A DNA stretch of 64,000 bases, taken from positions 649,993 through 713,992 of the forward strand of contig SCFE01000052.1 of assembly GCA_004352715.1 (NCBI GenBank), written 5' to 3'. Position 1 is the stretch's first letter. The number at the start of each line of letters is the position of its first letter. The notes beneath the pieces are model-generated. The model was not told the origin of the DNA. It saw only the letters and a program-made list of their open reading frames with translations, and did not search any database. The translations under genes were made by a program, and so were the position numbers. Of this stretch, positions 46,369-60,299 are shown piece after piece. This DNA comes from Hofstenia miamia (lineage: Eukaryota > Xenacoelomorpha > Acoela).

Positions 46369-48121
46369 TTGAACTAAGCAACTCCGCCAAAGTAGATGCA
46401 CTGTTCATAAATTAGCAAACTGAACACTGCTTAAAGTGTTGAGTTATATAGAGGTAAGTATAAAAGTGTTAGTACTTTTCAACTTTTGTCAATTCAAGCA
46501 TTTTATAGTAAGAAACATACATCTTGCTTTTATCATTGTGTTGATGTTAATTAATTGTGGACTTTGACGTTAAGTTTTGTGAAGAAAGAGGCCAGGAGCA
46601 GATAAGTCTTCCCTACTTTTCAAAAACCATATGCTTTCATGCTATATTAGTAAAGTATTATCAACCTTTTAACGTTGTCGTTTTCTATACCATTTCCAAT
46701 TTTATTTGGCAATAGGTGTTATTCTATTTGCAGAGCTAAAAAATACATTTAAAATTTCCACAAAAGTGAGAGATAGACATAAAAATTATTTATAATAACT
46801 AATTAAACTGCATATAAATCTTAAAACTTCACAAAACACTATTAAAATACAATTTCTTTTTATGCAAATGTATCTGGAATTTTTCCTTTGATGTGTGCCA
46901 TGCATGATCGTACAATTAAGTATTAATTAAGTAAATGTCAGACTTAATAAATTCTGCAAAAATTGGTACACCAATATGATGTGCTAAACATTTCCAAACA
47001 CTGTTATTTTCACACACATTTACAATGCAAGTTTTCTTCTTTGCCTACTCATTTTCAGTATCTGGGTTTTTGGACAATGGTAAATATCTCTCTAAAGAGA
47101 GTAACCTTGTCACCAAGAATGGCATACCTATGCTACATGTATATTTAAGAGGATATTATTTTTTAATATGGTAACAAACAATTGGGTACGTTTTGCATTA
47201 TAAATGCACAATGATAGCTGGTGCCATCCTTACAAAGAGACCTTACTAGTTAGTAAAATTTACTATATAGAAATTGTAAAAAACTATTATGTGAATTCAT
47301 TTTTTGACTCTGCCAAATAGAATAATACTGTTGCGAAAATGCGATACCATTAATGTCAAATAGAATGCTGTTAGTGCCAAATAGAATGGGAAATGCTATA
47401 GTTTATTGTAAATCTACTCATTTCACAATTATTGTTATAGATGTAAACAGTCTGGCACATTATTATAGTGATTCAAAAAAGTAATAAACTATATATTAGA
47501 ACAAGCAGTCACTTGAATTTGCAGTGCAGAAGTAAGAGGGGATTGGGGGATTCATCTCCCCTACTCTTAGAGTTTAAAGGATTCCTGTGGGAATGCATTG
47601 GAATAAAAAATTTTAGTGGGGATTTTCATGGCTAATTTAGATAAAACATATATTGTGTTCATTATGCTATGTGAAGGGTGTTTGTTGATATTAAATTTCA
47701 ATATCAATTCAAATCAAATTTATTATATTTTTTGAAAGAATATCAATTGAAATCAATAATATCAACATAATTTAAAATACATGTCCTTAACTTGTTAGTA
47801 TATACATCAGAACGTTGATCTTGACTTTACAAACCTCGATGGTCTAAATTCAACATTAAACTTGGTTTCAATTAATGAAATTTTAAATAAAGTCAATCTA
47901 AAATATGTCTCGTATACTGACTTAATGCATCACTAAAGTATTTTATTTAAGAAAGTAAGAACAATTTGAAATTCAAATAAATAGCAGAAAGTGCTATTTA
48001 CTTTAGAGCCTTGCAGAAAATAATAATATAGTGTACTCCATGGTCACAACTGAAATTGATATCCATGTAATTCATCATCATCATTATTATTATTATTATT
48101 ATTAAAATTGTCATGGTAATT

Positions 48122-48177
<56 letters not shown>

Positions 48178-49226
48178 TTATTTAATATATACTTAGTGTT
48201 TCTATTGAGAAAGATTCAATCATTAAAATTTTAGAGTCCAATACTACAAAGGAAAGAAATTTAACACTTAATGCGCATAAAATGAACTTGGAAATCGCAT
48301 ACCCTAGGAATCGCAATCATTTGATTAAATCACACATCGAAACATGAATTCAAACATCAATGTTAAGAAAATAATGAAAACTTTGACAACACGAATTAAG
48401 CTAATTATATTGATAATTGTATTTGAACATTAAGGTGCTTAAATTTTTATGCACGTTAAAATTTACAAATTATATGATTCTAATCTCTATGATTAAAACA
48501 TGTTTGCACCATACCATATCACAAGAAAAACTATATGATTTATAACTGTTGTCAATGGAGAGTGACGTCGAAATAGAAATAATTTTATTGAATTGAAATT
48601 TAACGTAAATTTATGGAAATTCAAATTCAAGAACCTGACTTTCTTAAAACCATAGCCTCAATTTAATAAATTAAATATAAATTTTAATAACCATTAAAAT
48701 AACTAAAATTGGTAAGAATCATACAAAGGGTTTAGCACTTTCGAAAAAGTAGGAAGACTTGGCGAAACTATTTGGCTTAACAGACTTAAGTTTATTAGTG
48801 TCATTATAGCTGCTGAAGATTGTTATGAAGTACCAGCGGATATTTTTTAACAAGCATCTCTTGAGAGTTTAGCTTTTCCAATAATGCATTTAAAATTTTT
48901 TTAAATCTTTTAATCGAATATAAATCGCATTTCTTCTAGATGGAGAAATTATTTTTGTGTAGTTTCTTCCGTGATTTCAGTGTATATAGTTTAGTTAATA
49001 TTATAATTATAATTTTTTTCTGGTGGTAATGAAGAAAGATTTATAAATATTGATTTTCTTTAATATGTTCCTTAATCATTGTTGATCAATGTGACTTGTT
49101 CTGGGCTGAACACTTAAATCATTCATAAATGGTGAATGAGCTCAATGTAATCGGAATAAGAATTTTCTTACGGTAAACTTTATGTAGATATTAAAGATAT
49201 TTCACATGAAATTGAAAAAATACCAG
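46369..49226. other. No gene recognised
   Basis: AT-rich spacer. The only clear structure is a compound ATT/ATC microsatellite (48074-48177). Confidence 0.5.
48074..48177. repeat. Compound (ATT)n/(ATC)n microsatellite
   Basis: CATCATCATCATT followed by ATT units, a short interruption, then about 17 ATC units. Confidence 0.95.
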
Positions 49227-49227
49227 A

Positions 49228-49480
49228 TATATATATATATATATATTTAATGCAGAAAATTCTGATGAAGCAGTTAGGATCGAATATCATCAAATTACGG
49301 AAGCAATAAACATTATAGATGATACTGAAAATTCTGAAGAAGCAGTTAGGATCGAATATCATCAAATTAGGGAAATAATAAACATCATAGATGATACTGA
49401 AAATTCTGATGAAGCAGTTAGGATCGAATATCATCAAATTACATAAACAATAAACATTATAGACGATACTGAAAATATTT
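49228..49480 (+). repeat. 72-bp minisatellite, about three copies
   Basis: After a TA tract (49228-49247), TCTGATGAAGCAGTTAGGAT-type text recurs at 49261, 49333 and 49405, period 72 bp (24 codons). The plus strand reads SDEAVRIEYHQIT-E and NIIDDTEN, acidic and open through the first two copies and into the third; the minus strand is open over 114 codons as a hydrophobic repeat. The plus-strand reading looks more protein-like. Confidence 0.85.
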
Positions 49481-51544
49481 TTACCAATTTCTTCTAATTT
49501 TGAGTGAAATCGTTCAGTTATCATGGTCGATTTTGTGTTGGTCTTTTTGCTATGACATGCTTAATTATGTAAGTATTCAATGTTAAGTGAACAATTTTTA
49601 CTGATTTTTCACACAAAGCAATAAAATGTGACTATTAATATTTATTATACATTATAATTGCAATATTATTTTTTGACTCTAAATTCAGTTGTGGTCCACA
49701 TGGGCTCTTACAGGGGGTAAATTCAAATAAGTACTCTATGTAATCATCTTACCTATTGTTGATAATTTATCCTTCACTGTATATATTATTTTATATAGTT
49801 AGTCTTTTTTCAACATTTACCACAAAAACTTTGGACATAACACTATATAATATGCATAAATAACATTTAATGATATATATTTGACTCAAGTATTTGAAAG
49901 TCATTGTAGTAATGCAAAATTTGAAGGACTAATTCAATCATCACTAATTGATATTTCTATGTGTTTGATTCTTTGATTGCAAGCGATATTGAAGTCGGAG
50001 AGTTATCTAATCATCCTTGCACTATTTATGGATTAGATTAATTGCTAAATTACAGTAAGAAAACAAGCGAATATGATTTTACTAGCTTTGAGATCATAAG
50101 TGTCGAACTAAGTTAGAGATTTCAAAAATTAATGTAATCTTTTGCAGGCTTAAATTCATGTTTAAATAAACTCAGTGACGTGCATGAATTTACCTGTTTC
50201 CCTGGAAAATCCCATTTTTGCATAAAACATTCAAGTTCTTCTCATACCTCTTGTTCAGATAATATAGCGGTCTAAAACTCATGACTGTAACAACTTGCTT
50301 ATTAGCAAGCGCGTCTGGACAGGCTTTGATTGGGAGTTATGTAAAAATGAAAATAAAAGACGAGACTGTTCTCTATCCAGTAGTGTTTTCAGAATTTAGA
50401 TACTATTTAGTGATCTATCAGCGTTTAAGACATTCTTAAGATAGATATCATGTGGGATCAAAATCTAAGTGCTACTAGTTATTCACTGAAAATTAAAGGA
50501 ATTTTAGTTATTAAAAAATGTTTTCAGTTAGTAGAATAATATTAAACGTAACATTAAAACATTTTTCTTCACTTTTTTCATTTCGCAATAATAATTTAAG
50601 CTTACTAAGATGTTAGGTTAAAGCAAAATATATTAAAATATTGGAATTTTCCATTAAAATGTTAAATAATGCCATTATAACGTAAGGGAAGTCTTGATTT
50701 TAAGCTAGGCACTAAAAATACTACAATCCTACTTTATAAATTCTCGACATTTTAGGATAAATGTTAACTGCGGTAGTAAAGTTCAGCAAACTATCTGCAA
50801 GACTTGTATATCATGAGAACAATATCTTAAGCGAGTGTATGTACATATGAGGTTCTACCATGTATGATTCAGAAATTTTTAAGAAAGTGAAATGTTCTCC
50901 AACTGGACATAGTGGGATAAAACTGACTAGGTATTTTCTGAATGTGTTGAATATATATATCTCAATTCTACTCACGAATTTACCAACAAAGCTTAAGTGA
51001 AGAGAAACATCCAGCAAGTTGTAAAAATATCACTTCCAAAGACTTATAATTATATAATTGATAATTTTAAAACATTAAGAACGATTGTGGTAACCCCTTC
51101 TATCATACACATACACAACATTACGCTGCCTTTTTATATTCATCTGGTTTATATACTTTGGAACAAAAATCGTTGTTTAATGCTATAACTGAAAAAGTAC
51201 ATCAATTGATGAGCCGGGTATGAAATTGGATAAAAATCTATCATGCAAGGCATTCAACAATCTGTAAAATGGGAAAATGGCACGTCTGCATTTAACGAAA
51301 TGATTGTGGTCATTCTTCAATGAGTTCTCATGGGCACACCTCTATATAATTTTGCCATTCACAATTTTTGGGGAAACCATTACTAATATTTAAAAAGATT
51401 CCACTAGAATTAGAGTTAATCTAAACTTAAATACTTATAAATATAAAGAAGTATTTTTTCGAAATAAAAACTAATATTATTATGTAAGTAATAGCGAACC
51501 CATTACTAATTGAAAGTAACTCCCTCTTACAAGTAACTGAAATA
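49481..51544. other. No gene recognised
   Basis: AT-rich spacer; ORFs under 70 codons without motifs. Confidence 0.5.
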
Positions 51545-51963
51545 TTGTATTTAGGTGTATGTCTAACAGAATATCTTAAATGGAAAGGTCATGTCAACTA
51601 TATGAGAAAATTAATAATGCAATTAGAAATATATCATCACTGTTGTATTACCCAAGTGCAGATGGACAGAATGGTATATTTAAAACATACATGATACCTC
51701 AGTACATGTGCTATGCCATTACTTGTGGACTTGCTATTACTAAATTGCAGAAGAAAATGCTAAGTAAACCTCTAAAATACTTCTGTAGATTGACGAATTT
51801 CAATGTAAACATGAATTATGTACACCAATTTATCAATAGTATCAGGAAGATTCATCAGAATGCACATCATCTGTTATATAGCGCTCTCAAACATCGAACA
51901 GAAAGTCTCATCAAGATTTTCACGCCTGTTTTACTCGTACAAAGAAGTATAAAAACTCATTAA
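51545..51963 (+). pseudogene. C-terminal relic of a non-LTR reverse transcriptase
   Basis: YLGVCLTEYLKWKGHV (frame starting at about 51548) is the Y-L-G-x-x-x-x-x-x-L-x-W-x-x-H segment after the RT core. It passes by a frame change into the open piece 51580-51963, which reads KINNAIRNISSLLY and, later, LQKKMLSKPLKYF and HHLLYSALKHRTESL, matching the thumb and C-terminal part of CR1/jockey/RTE-type ORF2. No catalytic box is present. A truncated copy, unrelated in position to other fragments here. Confidence 0.6.
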
Positions 51964-52195
51964 TTCCTGTTGCTGTGAGATATTAATAACTATATAAAAA
52001 GATAAAGCGTCATATCACTCTTGAATTAATAGTGTTTTATATGTATTGAGGTTTTCAATTTCTATTTATGTAATTTACATACTATCTATCTATACTTTGT
52101 CCCAGAAATGGGAATCAGGAAAATCAAAGTTATAGACAAAGAGATGGACATGCTTTCAAACAGAAAAGTGGAAGTAATAGCAAAATGAATTGGCC

Positions 52196-52975
52196 CTAAA
52201 CACTGGTATAAGTTTTTGCAATTTTTCTGTTGCTTGCAAAGAATTTGGAGAAACGCAGACAAATACAGCTCATGAAATTTCTACATATGACCGGTGAAGT
52301 TTCATGTTGCGATTCTTGGATTTTTTCAACAATGCTTTCGTAAGTGGATTTCTCTTTTCCACTAAGATCTTGAGGATAGTCCACACGTTTTCGGTCAGAT
52401 TGATGTCTGGAGAATTTGGTGAACACTTCAGAATTTGAATATCGGTTTCAGACATGAAATTTTTTGTTTCACGGCAGGTGGAAGAAGTTGCGCCATCTTC
52501 CTCCAATATCCAACCGTCTGGATATAAAGCATGTGAATATGGAACAAACTACAACACATTTTTGCACTATTTTTTTTACAGTTAATCATTATTTTTTCGT
52601 GAAAATTTTCAAATAAAATCCATATGTAACAGTGCGGCCCAAACTATAACCTTTGGACTTAATTTTGGCGACATTTTCATAAGACTTTCCTGTACCAATC
52701 CTTGACTTTGTTTCGATGCTGAAACATACTGTTATCTGACAGAAAAACGTCATGAAAACTGTAGTTTTGCCAAGTTTCTGTAAAACCCTATCGTTTTTCT
52801 TGGTGCAAACCTTCTTTATACCCGCTCTAGCCATTGCACAATTCACTGTCGAATGGTGAACAGAAATTCCAGTCCTTTTGCCAACTTTTGAGCTATGTCT
52901 CGTAGAGAGAAAATGGGATCTAAACAATCAAATTTAATTAGAGAAAGAATTTAATTACTTAATTGCTACCTATCG
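52196..52975 (-). pseudogene. Tc1-like DNA transposase relic
   Basis: Minus strand, several frames. SLRDIAQKLAK (about 52905-52873), then GISVHHSTVNCAMARAGIKK, is the second helix-turn-helix of Tc1 transposases. MEEDGATSSTCRETKNFMSE (from 52506) carries the second catalytic Asp in the E-D-G-A-x-x-H context, with the His lost. SPNSPDINLTENVWTILK carries the SPDLNPIEN-W motif with the third acidic residue (E of TEN). The first DDE Asp is not evident. At least two frameshifts and lost residues make it inactive. Terminal repeats were not identified. Confidence 0.75.
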
Positions 52976-55100
52976 GTCGAAAAAACAATAAAGTAATGTC
53001 CTTCAAAGATGGAGTAATATCACCACATGCATAAAATGTACAAAATTCAAGGGTAAATATAATTAACCACGTCGGTTGCGCTATTACATGTTCTAGAAAT
53101 CCCACTCTGATCATTTTGTTATTAGGGCAACTCAACAAAAGATACTAACAAAAACTGGTAATTGTAGGTGACCAGTTCGTGACTACAACAAAACGATACT
53201 GTCCTATAAGACTATATGTCAAGCACTTTTTTAAATTGAATTTTCGATTAAGTTTTTATACATATCATATCTTAACTGAAATACCTGGGTTAGCTGTTGC
53301 ACCCATAGGATTTAGATGTTGTCTGAACAGTAGCAATGGGGAGAATTTTAATGTTATTAAAAAAATAGAATTTTTCAATGAAAAATCGCTAATGATTTCG
53401 TGTCCATAAAGTCCAGAAATAGTTTTTAGCACCCCATTTCATGCTTTAATCTTTGCCGTTTCTAGTGTTTTCGGCATGGAACCTTTTATTTGTGTCCATG
53501 GCAAGCCGACGCCGTGATGTTAGAGGCCCTCAAATGTTCAACAAACCGCGTAAAATTTTTATTCTATAAACTTTCACCACTTTTCTCACTACTTTCCTCA
53601 AATTACATGCAAATTGGAAAAAAATATTCATTGCAAGAACCCTGCTTAATTCCGTTTGAAAGCTTGAATTCCATAAGTTAAGCTTACTGCTGCTAAAAAT
53701 TTTCCCTTGAAAATTGAAGCTGTTGCCAGCCATTAGCCATTGAGAAACCTATTGATTTAAGATTTTTGTAAAGTGCAATGTTATGTTTCAGTTGTTGACT
53801 TTGAAATATTTTGAAATATTAGACAATCTATATTTATAAATAAGAATTTATTTTTACAAATATTTCTACGAATAGCTTCGTAAAATTTTTCAAAAAATTA
53901 GGTATTTGGAATTTATATAATTTTATATTATAATATTCTAAGCTAACAATAAATATTTTTGTTGGCTCTTTAAACTTGAAACACTATTTAGCCTTTATTC
54001 AGAAATTTGCAAGAAAAGTTACTACCTTATTTTAGCCAATAAGCACATCAGTTTCCATCATTGGTTGATTTTTGTTTAAATATTTGAAAGTTGCTTCAAA
54101 TTTAGTATTTTGAAAGGTATGAACAACTTTTATTTCTTAACCAATTTATTTCTTATATTTGTAGTTTGATTGTAGAAAAGCTTATATTTTCCAAATCATT
54201 CAAATAAATATAAAAAATAAATGTGAAAGAATGCCCTAAATTATATATATAAAATTTCGCTTTTTTCTACAAATGCAATCGTTCGCTCATTTTCCAAAGC
54301 ACTTTTTAATCAAATATAATACTGCGCTGTCATTTAGAAAACATAGCATTTTTTATTCACGTTTTATTTCAATGGAGCATTAAAAAGAAACTACAGTTAT
54401 TTGAAATTCATTGAATTTGTTGCCATGGGCATAGATTTGCACAAGTATATTGTAATGTTTTCCAGTGCAGCATCAAAAGCACCAGAAATAGTTCCGAAAA
54501 AATGTTGCAAGTGTAACCCTAAAATTAGAATAGTTAATTTTTACGTTTCATTGGCAAACTGGAGCATTGCTGTTCTAGATTTTCCAAAGCATGCTGTAAT
54601 TGAATATTTCCTAGGTAATCTAACTTTTTCGAAAATTTACATTTGTATGTTGATATTCTTCAGATTTGCTAAACAATTTGAATTTTTCAAGAATTTTTAT
54701 ATTTTATTCTAAAAGACACTTTTCAAAAAACATTAAAATTCACTTTTGAAACTTACAGAATATCACATATGAAATAAATTGAATCCTATGAACGTATTAA
54801 GTTTTATAGCAGTCAGACAATGCTTCCACAAACAAATCAAGCATCAATTATGAAATGTTTTTACTGTTTCATCACTCTCGACTTATTGAAATTATCTGAG
54901 GAAGAATTTTTACATAAATCCAACCTCTTCAAAACTTGCAAAAGTTAAAGCCTGGTCTGTCTTAAGTTGATCTTCAATCATTTTGCTCTTTTCATCGAAT
55001 CTAAGTCATATTAATATTTTAGCAGTAGAAAATAGGTTGCTCCTTGAGATAAATTTACATCTGATGTTTGAAATCCGAAAATTAAGTAATAGAAACAAAA
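52976..55100. other. No gene recognised
   Basis: AT-rich spacer. A 103-residue ORF at 54401-54712 and shorter ones have no motifs. Confidence 0.45.
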
Positions 55101-55104
55101 TTTC

Positions 55105-55300
55105 TACAAATAGCAGCTTGTGTCTCCCGGATCAGCACCAAAATTTAATGGATTCCTCCTTGGGTGTAGACACACCTCTAGTGAAAATTTGAGGTCAATC
55201 CTTTTATAAATTTTTCCGTAAAGTTGCTAACAGACAAGCAGACAAACAAACAAACCAACGCTACCAAAAACATAATCTCCTCGGTGGTGGTAATAAAATT
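55105..55300 (+). repeat. 3' tail of an RTE-like retroelement or derived SINE
   Basis: Contains, in order, CGGATCAGCACCAAAATTTA, AATTTGAGGTCAATCC, CAGACAAGCAGACAAACAAA, AACATAATCTCC and GGTGGTGGTAATAA. This GACAGACA-type run followed by AACATAACCTCC-TTGGCGGAGGTAATAA is, from memory, a widespread tail of non-LTR elements in marine invertebrates. No coding part remains attached. Confidence 0.55.
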
Positions 55301-57672
55301 ATCAACACATTTGGAAGCATGTGTACATGCTAGTGTTTTTGAAAATGATTACTGAAGTAAACAAAAATTGCTTTAAAATCATTTTGACCCATTGTCGTTT
55401 TCCTACTATTAAGTATTTATGTCATGTTAGAATTTCTAATTTATATGCAATCCTATTGCAAATTCAAGAAAAATTAAAACTTTTGAAAAAGGTCTTAAAT
55501 ATCATTGCAACAATAGTTGCAAGTCTATACTTCTAATTTCATTGAAACAATTAGTTTATCAAAAACACAAAAAAATATTTCAATAATAATATCTATATAG
55601 ATTTTGATGATATTTTCTTGTCAAATTAGAAATAATGGGTTTTTTCATCATTATAATTTCAGACTAAATATAGATATATTTTGTCTTATAAAAATTAACT
55701 TTTTGAACAAGGAAGTGGTACTTCGAGAAATTAATAAATTCACAACATAAAATTTAATTATTGAAAAATTTTGCACACTGGCGAAACGTCTCTCCAAAAC
55801 TAAATCTTCTATATCTTTTCTGCATTGAAAAATTCAGTTTAGGAAACTGAAGATTTCTCATAGATTAGTCTTCATGCGGTACAGATTTTTTTCAGATGAA
55901 AAAATATTTTAAATTGCTACCTTAGAAGGACAGCATCCTCAGGGCAGTGTGGATCACTTACATGACACTTAAACGTTTTAAATTAATAAATCATATTACG
56001 CTACGAAGATTGAGCTTTATTGGATATTATATCTTCCTTGCTGATGAAATTTCTTTAACTAGTTTCCACATAAAATACTTTTCATGTTTTCCTATTTCTT
56101 GAATCTGTAGAGCCAACTATTTTTTTCAAATGCATATTTTTTGATTTTCAATCTACTTAAATTCTTGTAAAGAATTGATCATTTTTATTTTCATACTTCT
56201 TTTATTATGCATTTCTGTGGTTTTTTATAAAGCAATATAAAGCAATGCACTAGAAATCACTAAACAACAAAACATACTCGTTTTTTTAAATTGGGCAAGT
56301 TATATGTAAACATTAGTTATAATAATTAGATTAGAAGCAAATATTTTTCTTGTTATTATAGATTTAATCAAACCATGCTTTTGCTAGGAACCATATTTTG
56401 CACTCCTGCTGTTTTGTGCTGACAGTTGAATTTCTGAATATTCAATTAATGTATAATTATTGCTAATGTAGAAAATCTGCAAACAATAAATCACGTTTAT
56501 TTAACAATATGAGTAAACATTTTAAAACCCCATAGATAAGGAGCTACTTGGAGAAAACCGTAAGAATATTAAGCTTATTTAAAAATATAAAAAGTATAAA
56601 ACACATAGTCGGATTCAGCAAGCTCTAAGAAGGTCCTTTGAAACCATGTGACAGCTTGGCATTCGAATTTTTCAAGCAAATTAATACACACACATATATA
56701 TATATATATATATATGCATCTATCAAATTTTTCAATCTAGAACATTTACGGTGCCTATTCAAGTCATTGATGTGGCCAGAAAATGATGTTGAATAGTTTT
56801 GTTTAAAATTGCAAAAATGGTATAATTGCTTTAAAATATGACAGGATAAATTGTTTCAGTTAACCATGAACCACTGTGAACAAGTATTTCTCTTTGAATT
56901 TAGTCATTTTGATGAATGTTATATGAATAGATATTTGAAATGTGAGCTTGAAATGGATGCCATTGTAAGCCTCAGGTCATCGAAATATTAAATAAGAATA
57001 TAGGAATTTTGATTCCAAACAAAGAATATCGTAAAGGTGGAGCTTGAATAAAATTTTCGTAAGCGAAAGAAAAACACTTTGATAGTTTGCAATAAATGAT
57101 TTAATTAGAAGCTTAAGTGTATTTAAGTCTGTTTTAAAAAAATTGAAATTTTCAACAATAAATTGTCAATATTTTCAAGTACTTCAGCCACATGAATGTG
57201 CCTTAGAAAAATTTTGAACAGTACGTTCGTGCATATTCACCAATAGTTGTGAAAAATGAAATTACCCATGAACTTTTATAATATTTGACAAAACAACAGA
57301 ATAGAGAAGTAGCCTCTCTTTCATTTACGTTTTGAAATTATTTTCTGTCAGTGCCATTTTAGGTACCATGATCACTGACTTTGTGCAGGGCGATCGTTAA
57401 TTGGGCTTGATCAGTTAAATTGTTTTAGGAAGTGTTTGGGTTTAACTGCTACTCTATGGGATTCAAAAATCATGATTATCTGAACCTTAATTATATAGAG
57501 AATAATTTTAGTGAATTTCAAGAAATCCAAATTTTCATCGTAAAATAATTTGTGTTTTCAAATACATCAGGTAATGCCAAAAATACCAAAAAATACCAAA
57601 TAAAGTTGGTGCTATTTGTTTTGCATTTGTTCTTCTGACAAAATTCATGTTACTTAAAAAAATATAGTTGCA
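55301..57672. other. No gene recognised; TA microsatellite
   Basis: AT-rich. CA/TA tract at 56688-56715. A stretch at 57130-57250 loosely resembles 10085-10260 (TTGAAATTTTCAA, AATATTTTCAA), suggesting an old dispersed repeat. Confidence 0.4.
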
Positions 57673-57735
57673 TTGCAATTTATAAATTTATATAAATATA
57701 AAGTTATGTCGATTATTTATGTCTTAAATTTAGAA

Positions 57736-58011
57736 ATGATTAATACGACTGAATCAAGAAACGAAATATTTGAATATATATTAGCCAACTACATCACTCT
57801 ATCCGGTATTATAATTTGCTGTTTGGGGCTAATATTTAACATTTGCTCATACATGACAGCAAATCAATTAATGATGCACAACTCATCAGTAACTTTAATC
57901 AAGTATCAAGCTATTTGGGATTCTCTCTCAATCTTTCACGATGGAATTGTAGAATTTGGAAGCCAGTATCTAAATATCAAGTTGGTAAATTACAACAATC
58001 TAGTTTGTAAG
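57736..58011 (+). CDS. GPCR exon 1 (N-terminus, TM1, TM2)
   Basis: An ORF opens at 57673, but I choose the ATG at 57736 because it gives a short extracellular N-terminus with an N-glycosylation site (NTT) directly before TM1 (ITLSGIIICCLGLIFNICSY). TM2 is around WDSLSIFHDGIVEF. The exon ends ...NNLVC-K with the conserved Cys that precedes TM3, followed by GTAATC as donor. The frame is clean. Confidence 0.7.
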
Positions 58012-58210
58012 GTAATCAAATAATTTATCTATTTTATGCTTAATAAAGTGTAGTAGTATAAACAAATATTATTTATAGGTATAGAAAGATGATGTCTAGA
58101 ATTTCAATTAATAACACAAATCAACCTTTTAACACCATCTATCGAGATATTTTTCTGAATTTTTCAATTCTGAGTGTAAGACTACTAAAATTTTGAGGAT
58201 ATAGTAAAGG

Positions 58211-59712
58211 CAGATCCGACCCTAGCAATTGCGGGGCCTAATGCAAAACGGATTGCACGGGGCCCAGTCCGGGCATGTATAAGGATATTAAGTGAAAATT
58301 TAGATTTTAGTTTGGCATGACGTGAGTCTAGAAAATGGTTTATCGTGATATTCCGCAATAGTAATATTAATATAAAGTATAAATAGACTAATCTCAAGAT
58401 ACACCATCTGATAGTATATGTATCACAAAGGAATTAATAAATAATTCTTACAACATTTATAATCGAAAATATATTTATCTTTGCATTTTATTAATTAAAA
58501 TCACAATCCCAGCAACTTTATTGCGCTCCTTGCATGTAGCCAAGTCATATAGAATATTGTCATAATTCAGTTTTCTACACAGATCACGTTCAATGGCTAG
58601 AATTGCAAAGTCATTCAATCTATTCTTGTGAATTGCTGACCTCAAGTAATTCTTGATTAGAATATTAAAGATTTCATTTCATCAGCTAATTCTTGACCAT
58701 AAATTTCTGCCGACTGACCTGTTGATAACTTTAATGTTTGCTCGAGGTTTTCTGTAAATTTTTTTATGTCATCAGGCTGAAGGCCCTTGAAACTGACATG
58801 AAACCCCAATACTTTGCTGCTTGATTTCAGCTGTTCAAATTTCGTCTGCAGAGGTTGAGTTGCAGTGTCCACAATTTATCTTGTAGTCAACTTCAGCACC
58901 AAGGATAAAATTTTCTTCAGATTTATCAATCTGTCTTTTCCTTCGACGTTTGGCTGGAAAGGTTGCAACAACTTCCATATCTTTCGCCAATTCATGAACT
59001 CTTAGTTTCTTTAGCCAAGTCATCAAGTTATTGCATGAATCAATTGCAGTGCTCAAATCTACTGTTTCACATTGCAGTTCTTTACTCACAAAATTGACTT
59101 GGAAGAACACGTCATTACATAGCACAAGTGACACTCATACATTGTTTCTGCTTCAATTTTAATTATCGCATCATTAGACTCTTCAGCTAATTCATCGAGT
59201 GCATCACAAATTTCAGGCAATTGATAACGAAGTGCTTTGACGCTATCTATTCTACATTCCTACCTTGCTTCACACAAAAGTTTTACAGACCGATTAGAAA
59301 TATGCTTTCTAAAAAATGTCCATCTCTTTGTAGATGCTGAATAGATAGTGTACACGCGTTGTAAAGTTCAAAGAAGCTTAAAGCATCAAGACATGTTTTA
59401 ACCATGTCTGTTACCATCAAGAAAAAATGCTCTGCTGTAAATATTTAAAAGCTGCTTTTGAACACGAATATTTTGAACATTAAATCCAAGGGTCTTTATC
59501 TTTTTACTAAGCAACTCAGGGGGAAGAAAAAAACTCACTTGCAACAACGACTTAATAGATCAAAAAAATAAAAACATTAAAACTAAAAAATACATGCTGA
59601 ACTACAAATGATTATAACACATACTGGTTTAATTTAGCAATTTACTCCTAGTCTATGAAAGTCCGGGGCCCACTGCGGCCACATAGGTTGCAGTGGCCTA
59701 AGGCCGGCTCTG
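58211..59712 (-). mobile_element. hAT transposon in the GPCR intron, with 8-bp target duplication
   Basis: The left end CAGATCCGACCCTAG and the right end, in reverse complement, CAGAGCCGGCCTTAG are GC-rich hAT-type terminal repeats with GGGGCCC text inside both. They are flanked by AGTAAAGG (58203-58210) and AGTAAGGG (59713-59720), an 8-bp duplication with one mismatch. Transposase text runs on the minus strand, opposite to the host gene. 1.5 kb is short for an autonomous hAT, so it is probably deleted at its 5' coding side. Confidence 0.8.
58505..59480 (-). pseudogene. hAT transposase relic (ZMYM1/TTF-type group)
   Basis: Minus strand. Frames between 59480 and 59140 read STKRWTFFRKHI and ECRIDSVKALRYQLPEICDA, the middle part of hAT transposases. 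The ORF 59134-58835 reads LSTAIDSCNNLMTWLKKLR. The ORF 58872-58657 continues with KVLGFHVSFKGLQPDDIKKF. RLNDFAILAIERDLCRKLN (about 58622-58560) followed by KERNK is the C-terminal dimerisation domain. This order is typical of hAT transposases related to vertebrate ZMYM1/TTF-type proteins. Frame changes between pieces and absence of an N-terminal zinc finger show that it is dead. Confidence 0.75.
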
Positions 59713-60299
59713 AGTAAGGGCAGAGTGGACTTTCTTAGTTAAGTAAAAAATAGTAACCACGGTTGTGACATGCATCTGAATAGGCCATTTTTAAATATTT
59801 TGACAGTTTTTGATAGCCTTACCTCGTTATTGGTCACAACTGAAATATTTTTACTTCAAAAAATTTTTCGTGTATGCCAATTTGTCAATTTGTGCTGAGT
59901 TTCATGAAATATTTTTGGTTGTGAAGTAAATAAAACAACAAAATACATTATGTGATTTTTAAATTCCTAGAATTAATACAAAATTCACAAACTTAGATTT
60001 AGCATTATCCTTTACATTTGATGTTCCAGAAGTTTAAATTATATTGAATGTAGAATTCATCATATGGTTAACATTGGAGTTTGATAAAATATTCTTTAAA
60101 GATTTCTCTTAAGCCAAACAGATTTGAAGTATTCCAAGTTTAATTTAGAATTAACAATAAATAAAAAACATCTACATTACAGTTGCAAAGATTTAAATTC
60201 TTTGTTCATTTGGGTTATTTTGGCTAAGGGATACAATTTTTAATAGAATACTGATGAATTTTTTAAACTTTCAATCCCAATTTTATTCATTTATTTACA

